A stretch of 64,000 bases of DNA from Micromonospora globbae (GTDB lineage: Bacteria > Actinomycetota > Actinomycetes > Mycobacteriales > Micromonosporaceae). Of the stretch, positions 34,018 through 43,347 are shown piece by piece. Both the position numbers and the translations under genes were made by a program. The stretch is taken from the NCBI RefSeq assembly GCF_003610785.1, contig NZ_RAQQ01000014.1, positions 124,001 to 188,000 on the forward strand, given 5' to 3'. Position 1 is the first letter of the stretch. Each line of letters starts with the position of its first letter. A model generated the notes under the pieces. The model did not search any database. It saw only the letters and a list, made by a program, of their open reading frames with translations, and was not told where the DNA came from.

Positions 34018-35172
34018 GTGGAGCCCGTGGAGATCAGCGAGGACGACCTGCTGCTGCGCCCGTGGCGCGCCGAGGACGCCGAAGCCGTCCACCGCGCCTG
34101 CCAGGACCCGGACATCCAGCGCTGGACCACCGTACCCCGCCCATACCTGCCCGAGCACGCCAGGGAGTTCGTCACCGACGTGGCGCCCCGGGCCTGGGCC
34201 GAGGGCACCGGCGCCCCGTTCGCGGTCTGCGACGCCACCACCGGCGAACTGCTCGGCTCCTGCGGACTGGTCACCCTCGACGCCCGCCTCGGCAGCGCCG
34301 AGATCGGGTACTGGGCGGCCCCCTGGGCGCGCGGCCGGGGTGTCACGACGACGGCGACCCGCGCGGTGGCCCGGTGGGCGTTCGACGCGCTGAAACTGCG
34401 CCGGCTCGTCTGGCAGGCGGAGGTCGGCAACCACGCGTCCCGGCTGGTCGCGCTCCGGGCCGGGTTCCGCGTCGAGGGCCGCCTGCGGCTCGCCGACCCG
34501 GCTCCCGAGGGCCGGCCCGAGGGCTGGATCGGCTCCCTCCTGCCCGGCGAGGTGCCCGCACCGGGCACACCCGGCCCCGCCGGCCCCGGCAGCCTGGAGG
34601 CCCGCCGGGCCGCCGTTTTCGGACGGCCGCAGCCCGTGCTCTTCGCCACGGCCGGCGCCGCCGAACTACGGCTGCGCCCCATGGAGGAACGCGACCTCGA
34701 CGCGGTCGTGCGGACCTGCCGCGACCCGGACACCCTCCGCTGGACCACCGTTCCCGACCCGTACGAGCGGTCGGACGCCGAGTCGTTCCTGGACTTCGTA
34801 CGCGGCACCTGGGCCGCCGGCACCGGCGCCGCCTTCGTGATCGCCGACGCCGACGACCGCTACGCCGGCTCGATCGACCTGCGGCTCGCCGCCAGCGACC
34901 CGCTGCTGGCCGACGTCGGTTTCATGACGGCCCCGCACGCCCGCGGCCGGGGCTACATGCCGGCCGCGCTGACGGCGCTCTGCACCTGGGGTTTCACGAC
35001 CCTCGGCCTGGCCCGGATCGAGTGGCGGGCGAACGTGGGCAACACCGCCTCCCGGCGCGTCGCCGAGAAGGCCGGCTTCACGGTGGAGGGCACGGCCCGG
35101 GGCGGCCTCACCCACCGCGGCGAGCGGATCGACGTCTGGGTGGGCGCGCTGCTCGCCGGGGACCTGACGTGA
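34018..35172 (+). CDS. Tandem double-GNAT acetyltransferase
   Basis: A 384-residue protein with two complete GNAT acetyltransferase domains, about 5-175 and 205-380. Each has the RimJ/RimL-like pattern LLLRPWRAED or LRLRPMEERD at the start, an acetyl-CoA pyrophosphate-loop segment (ARGRGVTTTATRAV and ARGRGYMPAALTAL), and the final VGNHASRLVALRAGFRVEG or VGNTASRRVAEKAGFTVEG. RimJ/L-like GNATs acetylate protein N-termini or small amines. Both domains keep the loop, so both may be active. The GTG at 34018 has no clear ribosome site; a CACGAT box sits 6 bases upstream, so it may be leaderless. Its stop overlaps the next double-GNAT gene (GTGA). Confidence 0.85.
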   Translation: MEPVEISEDDLLLRPWRAEDAEAVHRACQDPDIQRWTTVPRPYLPEHAREFVTDVAPRAWAEGTGAPFAVCDATTGELLGSCGLVTLDARLGSAEIGYWAAPWARGRGVTTTATRAVARWAFDALKLRRLVWQAEVGNHASRLVALRAGFRVEGRLRLADPAPEGRPEGWIGSLLPGEVPAPGTPGPAGPGSLEARRAAVFGRPQPVLFATAGAAELRLRPMEERDLDAVVRTCRDPDTLRWTTVPDPYERSDAESFLDFVRGTWAAGTGAAFVIADADDRYAGSIDLRLAASDPLLADVGFMTAPHARGRGYMPAALTALCTWGFTTLGLARIEWRANVGNTASRRVAEKAGFTVEGTARGGLTHRGERIDVWVGALLAGDLT

Positions 35173-36278
35173 CGCCGAAGATCGTCGAGGCGTACGGGGT
35201 GCGGCTGCGGCCGTTCCGCCTCGACGACACCGCCGACGTGGTGGCCGGCTGCGCCGACCCCCTGACCCGGCGCTTCATCTCGGGGATGCCCAGCCCGTAC
35301 ACCGAGGCCGACGCCCACTGGTGGATCACCGAGGGGGCGCCGGCCGCCTGGGCCGGCGGTGGCGCCGCGTACGCCGTCGCCGACCCCGCCACCGACCGGC
35401 TGCTCGGCGGGGTCGGGCTCAGCCAACCGGTGCCCACCCGCGGCCAGGCGGAGATCGGCTACTGGGTGACGCCGGCCGCGCGGGGGCGCGGGGTGGCGCA
35501 GGCCGCCACCCGGGCGCTCACGGAACACGCCTTCGCCACCGGGGTCGTCCGGCTGGAACTGCTCACCCACGAGGAGAACACGGCCAGCCAGCGGGTGGCG
35601 CTGGCCGTCGGTTTCCGGTTCGAGGGCGTACGCCGCGCCGCCAACCCGTCCCGGGGCGGCGGGCGGCACGACCTCCTGGCCTGGGTACGCCTCGCCGACG
35701 ACCCGGCCGGCCCCACGCCGCGGCTGCTGCCCGACCTCCCGGGCGGCCACCTGACCGACGGGACGGTGACCCTGCGCCGGTTGGGCCCGGACGACGTGGA
35801 CCTGATGTACGGGCTGCACACCCGGCCGGAGGTGGTGGCGAACCAGGCGCCCCCGGTGCCGCCGGACCGCGCCGCCATCGAGCGGCGGTGCCGCCTCGCG
35901 GAGAGCCAGTGGCTCACGGGCGACATCGCCCGGATGCTCATCCTGGACGCGGCCAGCGGCGACCCGGCCGGCAGCTGCGGACTGTCCCTGAGCGACGCGG
36001 CCGCCGGCGAGGGCACGATCGGGTACGCACTGCTGCCGCAGTGGCGGGGCCGCGGGTACGCCACCCGGGCCGTCCGGCTCCTCGCCGGCTGGGCCTTCGG
36101 GCCGGCCCGCCTCGCCCGCCTCGCGGCGGCCACCGTGCCCGACAACGTCCCGTCGCAGCGGGTGCTCGAGAACGTGGGCTTCCGTCGGGAGGGCCTCCTC
36201 CGCGGCCGGCTTCCCGGCCTGGCCGGCACCCGGCTCGACGACCTGGTCTTCGGCCTGCTGCCGGAGGAACTGCGCTGA
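35169..36278 (+). CDS. Second tandem double-GNAT acetyltransferase
   Basis: A 369-residue protein with two more GNAT domains (about 5-180 and 192-365), giving four GNAT modules in two coupled genes. Domain A has VRLRPFRLDDTADVV, EIGYWVTPAARGRGVAQAAT, and ENTASQRVALAVGFRFEG; domain B has VTLRRLGPDDVDLMYGL, IGYALLPQWRGRGYATRAVR, and NVPSQRVLENVGFRREG. The acetyl-CoA loops RGRGVA and RGRGYA are intact. The GTG at 35169 overlaps the preceding stop by four bases, indicating coupled translation. Similarity between the four domains is consistent with duplication followed by divergence. Substrates are unknown. Confidence 0.85.
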   Translation: MTPKIVEAYGVRLRPFRLDDTADVVAGCADPLTRRFISGMPSPYTEADAHWWITEGAPAAWAGGGAAYAVADPATDRLLGGVGLSQPVPTRGQAEIGYWVTPAARGRGVAQAATRALTEHAFATGVVRLELLTHEENTASQRVALAVGFRFEGVRRAANPSRGGGRHDLLAWVRLADDPAGPTPRLLPDLPGGHLTDGTVTLRRLGPDDVDLMYGLHTRPEVVANQAPPVPPDRAAIERRCRLAESQWLTGDIARMLILDAASGDPAGSCGLSLSDAAAGEGTIGYALLPQWRGRGYATRAVRLLAGWAFGPARLARLAAATVPDNVPSQRVLENVGFRREGLLRGRLPGLAGTRLDDLVFGLLPEELR

Positions 36279-36381
36279 CGCTCTCCCCAGAGCCGCGCCG
36301 ACGCGGTGCCGAAGGCCCGCTGGCATCGGGCTGGAAGCCGCGCTGCGCCGGGCCGGAAGCCACGCTGACGCTCACGGGACC

Positions 36382-36406
36382 AGGGAGCCGCGGACGGCGG
36401 CTCCCT
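36382..36406. terminator. Terminator between GNAT genes and hpf
   Basis: AGGGAGCCGC and GCGGCTCCCT form a 10-bp stem around a five-base loop between convergent genes. Confidence 0.75.
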
Positions 36407-36423
36407 GATCGCCGCGGCCCGGG

Positions 36424-37065
36424 TCAGATGGCCAGCGAGATGATGCCGTAGTCGTAGGCGCGGCGCCGGTACACCACGCTCGGACGGCCGGACTCCTTGT
36501 CGAGGAACAGGTAGAAGTCGTGGCCGACGAGCTCCATCTGGAACAGGGCGTCGTCGACGGTCATCGGCTCGGCGGTGTGCACCTTCTCCCGCGCGATGTG
36601 CCAGGGCTGGTCGTCGTACTCCTCCTCGGTGTCGACCCGCTCGGCCACGGCGGTGGCGGCGCGGCCGTTGTCGCTGAGCGCGCCCAGCGCGTCGGCCCCC
36701 AGGTCGGTGACCGGCAGGTCGGCGGTGGCGGCGGCGACGGAGAGGGGAGCGTGCCGGCCCCGGTGCACCCGGCGCCGGTCGGCCGCCCGGCGCAGTCGGG
36801 TGTCGAGCTTCGCGATGGCGGCGTCCAACGCGCTGTAGAAGTCGTTCGTGCAGGCCTCGGCGCGGATGACCGGGCCACGGGAGATGCAGGTGATCTCCAC
36901 TCGCTGGCAGTGGTCGGCCTGGCGCGGGTTGCGTTCGTGGAACAGCTCCACGTCGACCCGAATGAGCTTGTGATCGTAGCGTTCGATCTTGGCGAGTTTC
37001 TCGGCTACGTGCACCCGGTAATGGTCCGGCACTTCGACGTTTCGGCCCTTGACCACGATGTCCAC
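36424..37065 (-). CDS. hpf: Ribosome hibernation-promoting factor, long form
   Basis: A 213-residue protein that dimerises 70S ribosomes into inactive 100S particles in stationary phase. The N-terminal HPF/YfiA domain (about 1-100) starts DIVVKGRNVEVPDHYRVHV and contains LRRAADRRRVHRG; a variable linker follows. The C-terminal dimerisation domain (about 155-213) shows IAREKVHTAEPMTVDDALFQ, MELVGHDFYLFLD and VVYRRRAYDYGIISL. The GTG at 37063-37065 follows AGGGAGGTCAC. The 250-base region to comF upstream holds its promoter. Confidence 0.95.
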   Translation of the reverse strand: MDIVVKGRNVEVPDHYRVHVAEKLAKIERYDHKLIRVDVELFHERNPRQADHCQRVEITCISRGPVIRAEACTNDFYSALDAAIAKLDTRLRRAADRRRVHRGRHAPLSVAAATADLPVTDLGADALGALSDNGRAATAVAERVDTEEEYDDQPWHIAREKVHTAEPMTVDDALFQMELVGHDFYLFLDKESGRPSVVYRRRAYDYGIISLAI

Positions 37066-37316
37066 GTGACCTCCCTGGCTCGGACGGTCTTCGATCGGTT
37101 ACCCGGTCGCTCGCCCCTAGGGATGAGGCCCCGCTCGGCGTACGACCGGTCAGTGCGGCTACGCCTCCTTTCACCGCCGGGAGCGGGTGGGTTGACCCTC
37201 CTACCCCCGACACCACGACGCTAACTCCTGTTCTCCAGGCAGTCACCTGTAGTCGCGAAGACCGCCATGTTTTTTCGCGAGTCGTACACGATCGGGGGGA
37301 ACTGAAACACGAACGG
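37066..37316 (-). other. Non-coding region upstream of hpf
   Basis: A 251-base gene-free segment between comF and hpf (both minus). It contains a TCGCGAA...TTCGCGA inverted repeat around a T6/A6 tract (about 37253-37280) and purine-rich AAGGAGG near 37170. No clear consensus promoter or RNA motif was recognised. Confidence 0.4.
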
Positions 37317-38018
37317 TTACGACTGGTGCCGTTTCTCGGTCGCCGCGAGCACCGCGGCGACGGCCGGTGCACGCCCGGTGGCGGCCAGGACCCGGCTCAC
37401 CGCCGCGAGGGTGACGCCCGTCGTGACGATGTCGTCGAGCACCACTGTCACGCCGTCGCCGGCCCGGTCGGCCCGCGGCCGGGCGCGGAACGCCGCCTCG
37501 GCCGCCGCGGCACGCCCGGCGCTGTCGAGCGTCAGCGAGTCCGGCCGGGGCAGCGCCCGCAGCGGCCGCAGCACCCGCACCGGCCAGCCGGCCGCGCGCA
37601 GCCGGTCGGCGCAGCGCCGGGCGAGCCGGTCCATGTGGTCGCCGTAGCGGGCACGGGCCGCCGCCGCGGTGTCGGGCACCGGGGCCAGCACCACGGGACG
37701 CACCGGGCCGACGGCCGCGGCCACCACCTCGGCGAGCAGCGCGCCCAGCGGCCGGGCCAGCCCGTGCCGGCCGTGTTCCTTGTACGCGAGCAGCGCCTCC
37801 CGCAGCGGACCGGCGTACGGGCCGAGGGCGACGCACGGGGGCAGACCCGGCGGGGCGGGCGTGGGCCGCACGGGCCGCGGGCGCAGCGCGTCGAGCGTCG
37901 CCGCGCACTCCGGGCAGACGCCGCGCCGCAGGCCGGGCCGGCGCTGCCGGCAACCCGCGCAGTCGGCGGGCAGCACCAGGTCGCCGAGGTCCGCCCAGAG
38001 CCCGCCGAGGACGCCCAC
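37317..38018 (-). CDS. ComF-family phosphoribosyltransferase-like protein
   Basis: A 233-residue cytoplasmic protein of the ComF/amidophosphoribosyltransferase-like family. The N-terminus carries a four-cysteine zinc ribbon (CAGCRQRRPG ... CPEC, about residues 20-40). A PRTase domain follows, with YKEHGRHGLARPLG and the PRPP-binding loop TVVLDDIVTTGVTLAA near residue 190. ComF proteins take part in DNA uptake or nucleotide metabolism; the exact role in actinobacteria is unknown. The GTG start is at 38016-38018, 4 bases after the lpqB stop, so it is the last gene of the mtrA-mtrB-lpqB-comF operon. Confidence 0.9.
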   Translation of the reverse strand: MGVLGGLWADLGDLVLPADCAGCRQRRPGLRRGVCPECAATLDALRPRPVRPTPAPPGLPPCVALGPYAGPLREALLAYKEHGRHGLARPLGALLAEVVAAAVGPVRPVVLAPVPDTAAAARARYGDHMDRLARRCADRLRAAGWPVRVLRPLRALPRPDSLTLDSAGRAAAAEAAFRARPRADRAGDGVTVVLDDIVTTGVTLAAVSRVLAATGRAPAVAAVLAATEKRHQS

Positions 38019-38022
38019 GTCG

Positions 38023-39831
38023 TCAGTAGAGGAAGAAGGGGGCCGACGGGTTGCCGGGGCGCACCCCGGACGGCGGCGGCGTCACCAGACCCACCTCGCC
38101 GCGCTGGATCTGCTCGACCGGGCTGCCGCGGTACGCCACCCCGTTCGCCTCGTACATGAAGGCGCCGGACGGCACGGGAATCGTCGGGTTGACGGGGTAG
38201 GTCGACAGGTGGGTCACCTTGGCGCCGGTGTCGTCCTTCAACGGCGTCTGCACCGCGCCGTCCACGCTCACCTCGTAGATCGCCGGGCGGCCCGCCGACC
38301 CGGCCACGATGAGCCGGTTCTCGTCGCCCCAGTCCACCGCCGAGATACTCGTCAGGGACGTCGCCACCCGCCGCGGCGGCCCGACCGTCACCCCGCCGCC
38401 GGCGAGGTTGAGCGCCGCCACGTAGAGCAGCCCACCGACGACCACGGCGATCCGCTGCCCGTCGAGCGACGCGGCGACCGCGTTCACCGGCGCCGGGGGC
38501 AGGTTCAGCGCGATGGGGGTCATCTGCGCGTTCTGGTCGAACCGGTAGAGCCTGCCGCCGGCGACCACCAGGCCCCGCGGCTGCTCGGTACCGGCGGCAC
38601 GCAGCCAGACGGGACGGCCGATCGCGGTGTGCACCGGCCCCTTCTTGAACGCCGTCACCGGGTCGGGTCCCGTGCCCACGCTGAGCCGTTGCCCGTCCGA
38701 GCCGGTCACGACGAGCGCCGCCAGGATCTTGCCGCCGCTGCGGGCGAGCCCGGCCGACACGACGTTCCGGTTCGCACCGGGGTCCAGCGGCACGGTGCCG
38801 CCGGGCTCACCGGCGATCTCCAGCGGGTGGACGGCCCCCTCGTACACGCAGTACCGCCGCGGCCCCTCCTGGAGGGTGTAGAGCGCCCGGGACCGCCGCT
38901 CGGCCAGATCCGCGACCACGATCGAGTTGTTGCGGACCTTCAACTCGAGCTTCCCGTCTAGGTCGGGAAGCGACCAGGCGAGCTGGGTGACGAACTGGTC
39001 GGCCCGGGTCCGGTCGTCGCCGGGCATGTCGAGGTTGACCTCCCAGCGACCGTTGCCGCCGGTGGCGTTGTTGATCAGCTCGGTCCGGTCGGGCAACCCC
39101 ACGGCGCCGGTGCTGAGCCAGTCCGACGGGCCGTCGACCAGCCACTTCACCACCTCGTTGAGCCGCCGCTCGGTGGGCACGGTGAGCGGCAGGTACCGCT
39201 GGTCGGGGACCAGCCGCGTCCGGTCGGAGTTCCAGAAGTAGACCGCCTGGGGCTCGTAGTAGTCGCGCAGGGCGGTGTCGCTGAGCAGCAGCAGGTTCGG
39301 CGGATCGGTGATGTAGAAGCCCCCGCCGTCGTCGGCCGTGCCCGCCGGGGAGGCGCTGCGGAGCCCGAACTCGTACGTTGTCTCGGTGGAGACCGGCGGC
39401 ACCAGCCTCCCGTCGGCCCGGAGGACCCCGACCTGCTGCACCGAGATGGTCACCGCCGCGCTGCGGTCGACGTTATTGGTGATCACCGGCGCGTCCGTGA
39501 GCCGCACCACGGTGAGTTCGACCTCGCTGCCCCGCTTGTCCTGCATCCGGCTCTTGAACTCCGGGGCGACGAACTGCTTCACCCGGTCGTACGCCCGGTC
39601 CGGCTCGCCGGCCGCCGCCGAGAGGAAGTCGCGGACGAACGCCTCCGAGTCCGTCCCGCTGTTCGACGGGGACGGCGGTTCCTTCGACCAGGCGCTGACC
39701 GAGCCGGCCTCGGTGGCCGGCTCCCGCCGCTCGTCGATCTGCACCTCGGAGCGCTCGGGGATGCCGCACCCGGTGAACGCGACGGTCGCCAGGGCCCCGC
39801 AGAGCACCCCCGCCACGACACGCACCCTCAT
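38023..39831 (-). CDS. lpqB: MtrB-associated lipoprotein LpqB
   Basis: A 602-residue lipoprotein that interacts with the MtrB sensor in actinobacteria. The signal peptide MRVRVVAGVLCGALATVAFT ends in lipobox FTGC, so Cys22 is lipidated. The N-terminal GerMN domain covers about residues 60-330 (SEAFVRDFLSAAAGEPDRAY). The C-terminal region is a beta-propeller-like LpqB domain, closing at PSAPFFLY. Its ATG overlaps the mtrB stop by four bases (ATGA), giving translational coupling. Confidence 0.96.
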   Translation of the reverse strand: MRVRVVAGVLCGALATVAFTGCGIPERSEVQIDERREPATEAGSVSAWSKEPPSPSNSGTDSEAFVRDFLSAAAGEPDRAYDRVKQFVAPEFKSRMQDKRGSEVELTVVRLTDAPVITNNVDRSAAVTISVQQVGVLRADGRLVPPVSTETTYEFGLRSASPAGTADDGGGFYITDPPNLLLLSDTALRDYYEPQAVYFWNSDRTRLVPDQRYLPLTVPTERRLNEVVKWLVDGPSDWLSTGAVGLPDRTELINNATGGNGRWEVNLDMPGDDRTRADQFVTQLAWSLPDLDGKLELKVRNNSIVVADLAERRSRALYTLQEGPRRYCVYEGAVHPLEIAGEPGGTVPLDPGANRNVVSAGLARSGGKILAALVVTGSDGQRLSVGTGPDPVTAFKKGPVHTAIGRPVWLRAAGTEQPRGLVVAGGRLYRFDQNAQMTPIALNLPPAPVNAVAASLDGQRIAVVVGGLLYVAALNLAGGGVTVGPPRRVATSLTSISAVDWGDENRLIVAGSAGRPAIYEVSVDGAVQTPLKDDTGAKVTHLSTYPVNPTIPVPSGAFMYEANGVAYRGSPVEQIQRGEVGLVTPPPSGVRPGNPSAPFFLY

Positions 39832-41591
39832 GACGGCACCTCCGCACCCGCGGCGTCCGGCTCGCGCGCCGGCGCCGGGCCGATGGCCAGCGCGCCGCCG
39901 GGGGCCGGGCCGATCGTCAGCGGAGCCGCGTCGCCCGGGCCGCCGTACGGCAGGCGGGCGTCCTCGGGCACGAGGCGCAGCGGTGAGGTGGTCAGCCGGT
40001 CGCCGGCCCGGGCCGGCAGGGTGAGCCGGAACTGGGCGCCCTGGCCCGGGGCACCCCAGGCCTCCAGCCAGCCGCCGTGCAGCCGCGCGTCCTCCAGGCT
40101 GATCGACAGGCCGAGCCCGGTGCCGCCGGTCTGCCGTGCCCGGGACGGGTCGGCGCGCCAGAAGCGGTTGAACACGAGCTTCTCCTCGCCCGGCTTCAGA
40201 CCCACCCCGTGGTCGCGTACGGTGATCGCCACCGCGGTCTCGTCCGCCCCCAGGCGGATCACCACGGGCCGGCCCTCGCCGTGCTCGACGGCGTTGCCGA
40301 CGAGGTTGCGCAGCACCCTCTCGACCCGGCGCGGGTCCACCTCGGCGATCACCTCGTGCTCCGGCAGGTCCACCTCGATGGGCACGCCGACCCGCTCGGC
40401 CAGCCCGGTCAACCGCTCGACCACGCGGTGCACTATCGGCACGAGGTCGGTCGGCTCGGCGTCGAGCATCGCGAAGCCGGCGTCGAAACGGCTGATCTCC
40501 AGCAGGTCGGTGAGCAGTTCCTCGAACCGGTCCAGCTCGGCCTGGAGAAGTTCGGCGCTGCGGGCGACCGCCGGGTCGAACCCGTCCCGCTCGGCGAAGA
40601 TCAGGTCCGCGGCCATCCGGACCGTGGTGAGCGGCGTCCGCAGCTCGTGCGACACGTCGGAGGTGAACCGGCGTTGCAGCCGGGACATCTCCTCCAGGCG
40701 CAGGATCTGCCGCTGGAGGTTCGTGGCCATCTGGTTGAACGACGCGGCCAGCAGTGCCAGGTCGTCCTCGCCGTTGACCACCATCCGCTGGTCGAGCAGG
40801 CCGGCGGAGAGGCGCTGGGCGGTGCGGGCGGCCACCCGTACGGGGGTGACCACCAGCCGGGTGACCAGCGCGGCGAGCAGCCCGAGCAGGACCACCAGGG
40901 CCACGCCGGTGGCCACGACCGTGGCCCGGGCGTCGGCCGCGGTGGCGTCCTGGCGGGCCAGCGGCACGAGGTAGTAGAGCTCGATCTGGCCGAACCGGGT
41001 CGGCACCGGCGAGCCGTACGCCAGGTACTTCGTCCGCTCGCCGGTCAGCCGGCCCGTGGCGATCTGGCTGGCCACGTTGCCGTCGGCGACCGCTTCCCGC
41101 AGCTCCGGGCTGATCAGCCGCTGCACGCCGTCGACCGCCGGCGCCGTCCGGCTCTGGATCACGGGGAAGTCCTGCGCGGTGATCACCACGACCACCCCGC
41201 TGGTCTGCTGCGGGTCGCCGCCGGCGAGGTAGTTGACCGTGCCCTCGATGGTCTCCTGGAGCTGGGCCTCCTGCGGCTGGTTGTAGAGGGCGACCTGCTT
41301 GGTCGCGTAGTCCGCGCCGCTCTCCAGCCGCAGCTTGACGTCGGTCTTGGCGCTCTCCAGCAGGATGCTGGTGATCTTGTCGGCGATCAGGTACGCGAAG
41401 CCGCCCACCAGCACGCTGGAGGCGACCAGCGTGATGGTGACGACCCGGAACTGGAGCGACCGCCGCCACGTGCGGTGCACACCCGCCGCCGTCCGCGCCA
41501 CCCGCCCCGCGACCGCGCGCCACAGCTCGCGAGCGGCGCCGCGGGTGCGGGCCGTCGCGGTGTCGGGGGGCGGGAGCGGGGAGGAGGCCAC
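39828..41591 (-). CDS. mtrB: Sensor histidine kinase MtrB
   Basis: A 587-residue sensor kinase controlling cell wall, division and osmotic responses. It has two transmembrane helices (about residues 45-67 and 225-250) flanking an extracytoplasmic sensor domain, a HAMP domain, the HisKA helix with the phospho-acceptor His in DVSHELRTPLTTV, and a HATPase domain (NLVGNAVEHG, FNRFWRADPSR, GGTGLGLSI). The GTG at 41589-41591 (VASSPLPPPD) starts 14 bases after the mtrA stop. The tail after the kinase domain is Pro/Ala-rich. Confidence 0.96.
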   Translation of the reverse strand: MASSPLPPPDTATARTRGAARELWRAVAGRVARTAAGVHRTWRRSLQFRVVTITLVASSVLVGGFAYLIADKITSILLESAKTDVKLRLESGADYATKQVALYNQPQEAQLQETIEGTVNYLAGGDPQQTSGVVVVITAQDFPVIQSRTAPAVDGVQRLISPELREAVADGNVASQIATGRLTGERTKYLAYGSPVPTRFGQIELYYLVPLARQDATAADARATVVATGVALVVLLGLLAALVTRLVVTPVRVAARTAQRLSAGLLDQRMVVNGEDDLALLAASFNQMATNLQRQILRLEEMSRLQRRFTSDVSHELRTPLTTVRMAADLIFAERDGFDPAVARSAELLQAELDRFEELLTDLLEISRFDAGFAMLDAEPTDLVPIVHRVVERLTGLAERVGVPIEVDLPEHEVIAEVDPRRVERVLRNLVGNAVEHGEGRPVVIRLGADETAVAITVRDHGVGLKPGEEKLVFNRFWRADPSRARQTGGTGLGLSISLEDARLHGGWLEAWGAPGQGAQFRLTLPARAGDRLTTSPLRLVPEDARLPYGGPGDAAPLTIGPAPGGALAIGPAPAREPDAAGAEVPS

Positions 41592-41604
41592 AGTGCGCCC
41601 CAGG

Positions 41605-42294
41605 TTATCCGGTGCCCGCCTTGTAGCCCACGCCCCGCACGGTGAGGATGATTTCGGGTCGCTCCGGATCCGGCTCGATCTTGGCCCGCAGCCGCTGCAC
41701 GTGCACGTTGACCAGCCGGGTGTCGGCGGCGTGCCGGTAGCCCCACACCTGCTCCAGCAGCACCTCACGGGTGAAGACCTGGCGCGGCTTGCGGGCGAGC
41801 GCGACCAGCAGGTCGAACTCCAGCGGCGTCAGCTTCACCTCCTCGCCGTTGCGGCTGACCGTGTGGGCCGGCACGTCGATGCTGATCTGGTTGCCGGGCG
41901 GCCCGATGGTCAGCATCTCCGGCGCCACGTCCTCGCCCCGGCGCAGCCGGGCCCGCATCCGGGCCACCAGCTCCTTGGGCTTGAACGGCTTGACGACGTA
42001 GTCGTCGGCCCCGGACTCCAGGCCGAGCACGACGTCGACGGTGTCGCTCTTGGCCGTGAGCATGACGATCGGCACGCCGGACTCGGCCCGGATCGCCCGG
42101 GCCACGTCGATACCGCTCATCCCGGGCAGCATGAGGTCGAGCAGGACGATGTCGGGCCGGTTGTCGCGGAACGCGGCGAGGGCGCGCTCACCGTCGGCGA
42201 CGAAGGAGGGCAGGAATCCTTCGCTGCGCAGCACGATGCCGAGCATCTCGGCGAGCGCGGGGTCGTCGTCGACCACCAGTACCCGGGCTCTCAT
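41605..42294 (-). CDS. mtrA: Response regulator MtrA
   Basis: A 229-residue OmpR-family regulator. The receiver domain has DDDP at 10-13, the phospho-acceptor Asp53 in VLLDLMLPGMSG, and the conserved Lys in YVVKPF. The winged-helix DNA-binding domain (about 130-229) has LTPLEFDLLVALARKPRQVF and the VWGYRH and VRGVGYKAG strands. MtrA is essential in mycobacteria and coordinates replication and cell-wall genes. It is the first gene of the mtrAB-lpqB-comF operon; GGAAG lies upstream of the ATG. It is divergent from the 42505 membrane protein. Confidence 0.97.
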   Translation of the reverse strand: MRARVLVVDDDPALAEMLGIVLRSEGFLPSFVADGERALAAFRDNRPDIVLLDLMLPGMSGIDVARAIRAESGVPIVMLTAKSDTVDVVLGLESGADDYVVKPFKPKELVARMRARLRRGEDVAPEMLTIGPPGNQISIDVPAHTVSRNGEEVKLTPLEFDLLVALARKPRQVFTREVLLEQVWGYRHAADTRLVNVHVQRLRAKIEPDPERPEIILTVRGVGYKAGTG

Positions 42295-42504
42295 GGGATT
42301 AATCTTCCATCCCCATTCAGTGTCGGTGGGACCGGCGTCACCCGGCACGGTACCGCCGCGGCAAGCTTGCCACAGTCCTCCGCGGCACCGGGCGACCGCA
42401 CGCCGGCACCGACCTGCGGGTCCACCGGATCGGCACCGGGCGTGACACCATGATCCCCGCGTGCGCCGTCGCGCGCCACCACCGTCCGTCCCCAGGGAGT
42501 ACGC

Positions 42505-43347
42505 GTGCCCGACGTCGGCCCGATCGCCGTACTCCCCCGCCGCCCGCTCACCGTGGGCGAGCTGCTGGACTCGGCCGTGCTGCTCCTGCGCGAGCAGGCC
42601 CGCGTACTGCTGCCGCTCGCCGCCGTCCTCGCCGTGGGTGAGCAGTTGCTGCTGCTCCCGCTGCGGCTCGCCGCCGGCACGGCCCCGCCGGTGTGGTGGT
42701 GGTCGGACGGGTCCTTCGGCGCGTACTGGCTGCTGCTCGGCACCGGCGCGGCCACCGAGGCGACGATCGTCGCGCTGCTGGGCAACCCGGCCGCCCGCGC
42801 CGCCGGCGCGGCGCTGTTCGGGCGTACCGCCCGTCCCCGCGAGGTGCTCCGCCCGGTCGGCGGCAGGTGGGGGGCCGCCCTGCTGTACGCGGTCGCGGTG
42901 GGCGCCCTCATGTTCGCCGCGGCCCTCTGCGGGCCGGCCTGGTTCGTGGGCTTCGCGCTGCTCGGCGCCGTCGCGCCGGCGCTCGTGGTCGACCGGGTGG
43001 CGCTGCCACGCGTCCTGCCCCGGGCGGCCGCGCTGGCGACCCGCGACGGGGCGCGGGCCGGGCTGATCCGGCTGCTCGGCTACCTCGGCTGGTGGGTCCT
43101 GCGGGTCGGCCTGGCCAGCGGGATCATCCTCGGACTGCGCGGGACCGACCTCGTCGACGCCGACCGGGCCGTGCCAGCCGCCCTCCTGACCTGGGCGGCG
43201 GTGAACGCCGTCGCGTACCCGGCGCTGGCCTGCCTGGACGCCGTGCTGCACCTGGAGACCCGGATCCGCACCGAGGGGCTGGACATCCTGCTCGCCCGGG
43301 CGCCGGCCGGGACGCCCGCACCGGTCCTCCTGGCGGCGGAGCGATGA
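42505..43347 (+). CDS. Hypothetical membrane protein, first gene of MoxR block
   Basis: A 280-residue protein with about six transmembrane segments (residues 35-60, 70-95, 130-165, 190-215, 230-255), opening with LPRRPLTVGELLDSAVLLLR, a pattern found in actinobacterial membrane proteins beside DUF4129 genes. The GTG at 42505 has CAGGGAG 6 bases upstream. Its stop overlaps the start of the DUF4129 gene (ATGA), so it heads a five-gene overlapping operon with DUF4129, DUF4350, MoxR and DUF58. The function is unknown. Confidence 0.8.
   Translation: MPDVGPIAVLPRRPLTVGELLDSAVLLLREQARVLLPLAAVLAVGEQLLLLPLRLAAGTAPPVWWWSDGSFGAYWLLLGTGAATEATIVALLGNPAARAAGAALFGRTARPREVLRPVGGRWGAALLYAVAVGALMFAAALCGPAWFVGFALLGAVAPALVVDRVALPRVLPRAAALATRDGARAGLIRLLGYLGWWVLRVGLASGIILGLRGTDLVDADRAVPAALLTWAAVNAVAYPALACLDAVLHLETRIRTEGLDILLARAPAGTPAPVLLAAER

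Noticed and set aside
38023..41523. 1166-codon minus-strand frame combining lpqB with upstream sequence
   Set aside because: The upstream part is mtrB read in the wrong frame; LpqB begins at the lipobox signal peptide at 39831 and MtrB occupies the overlapping frame.
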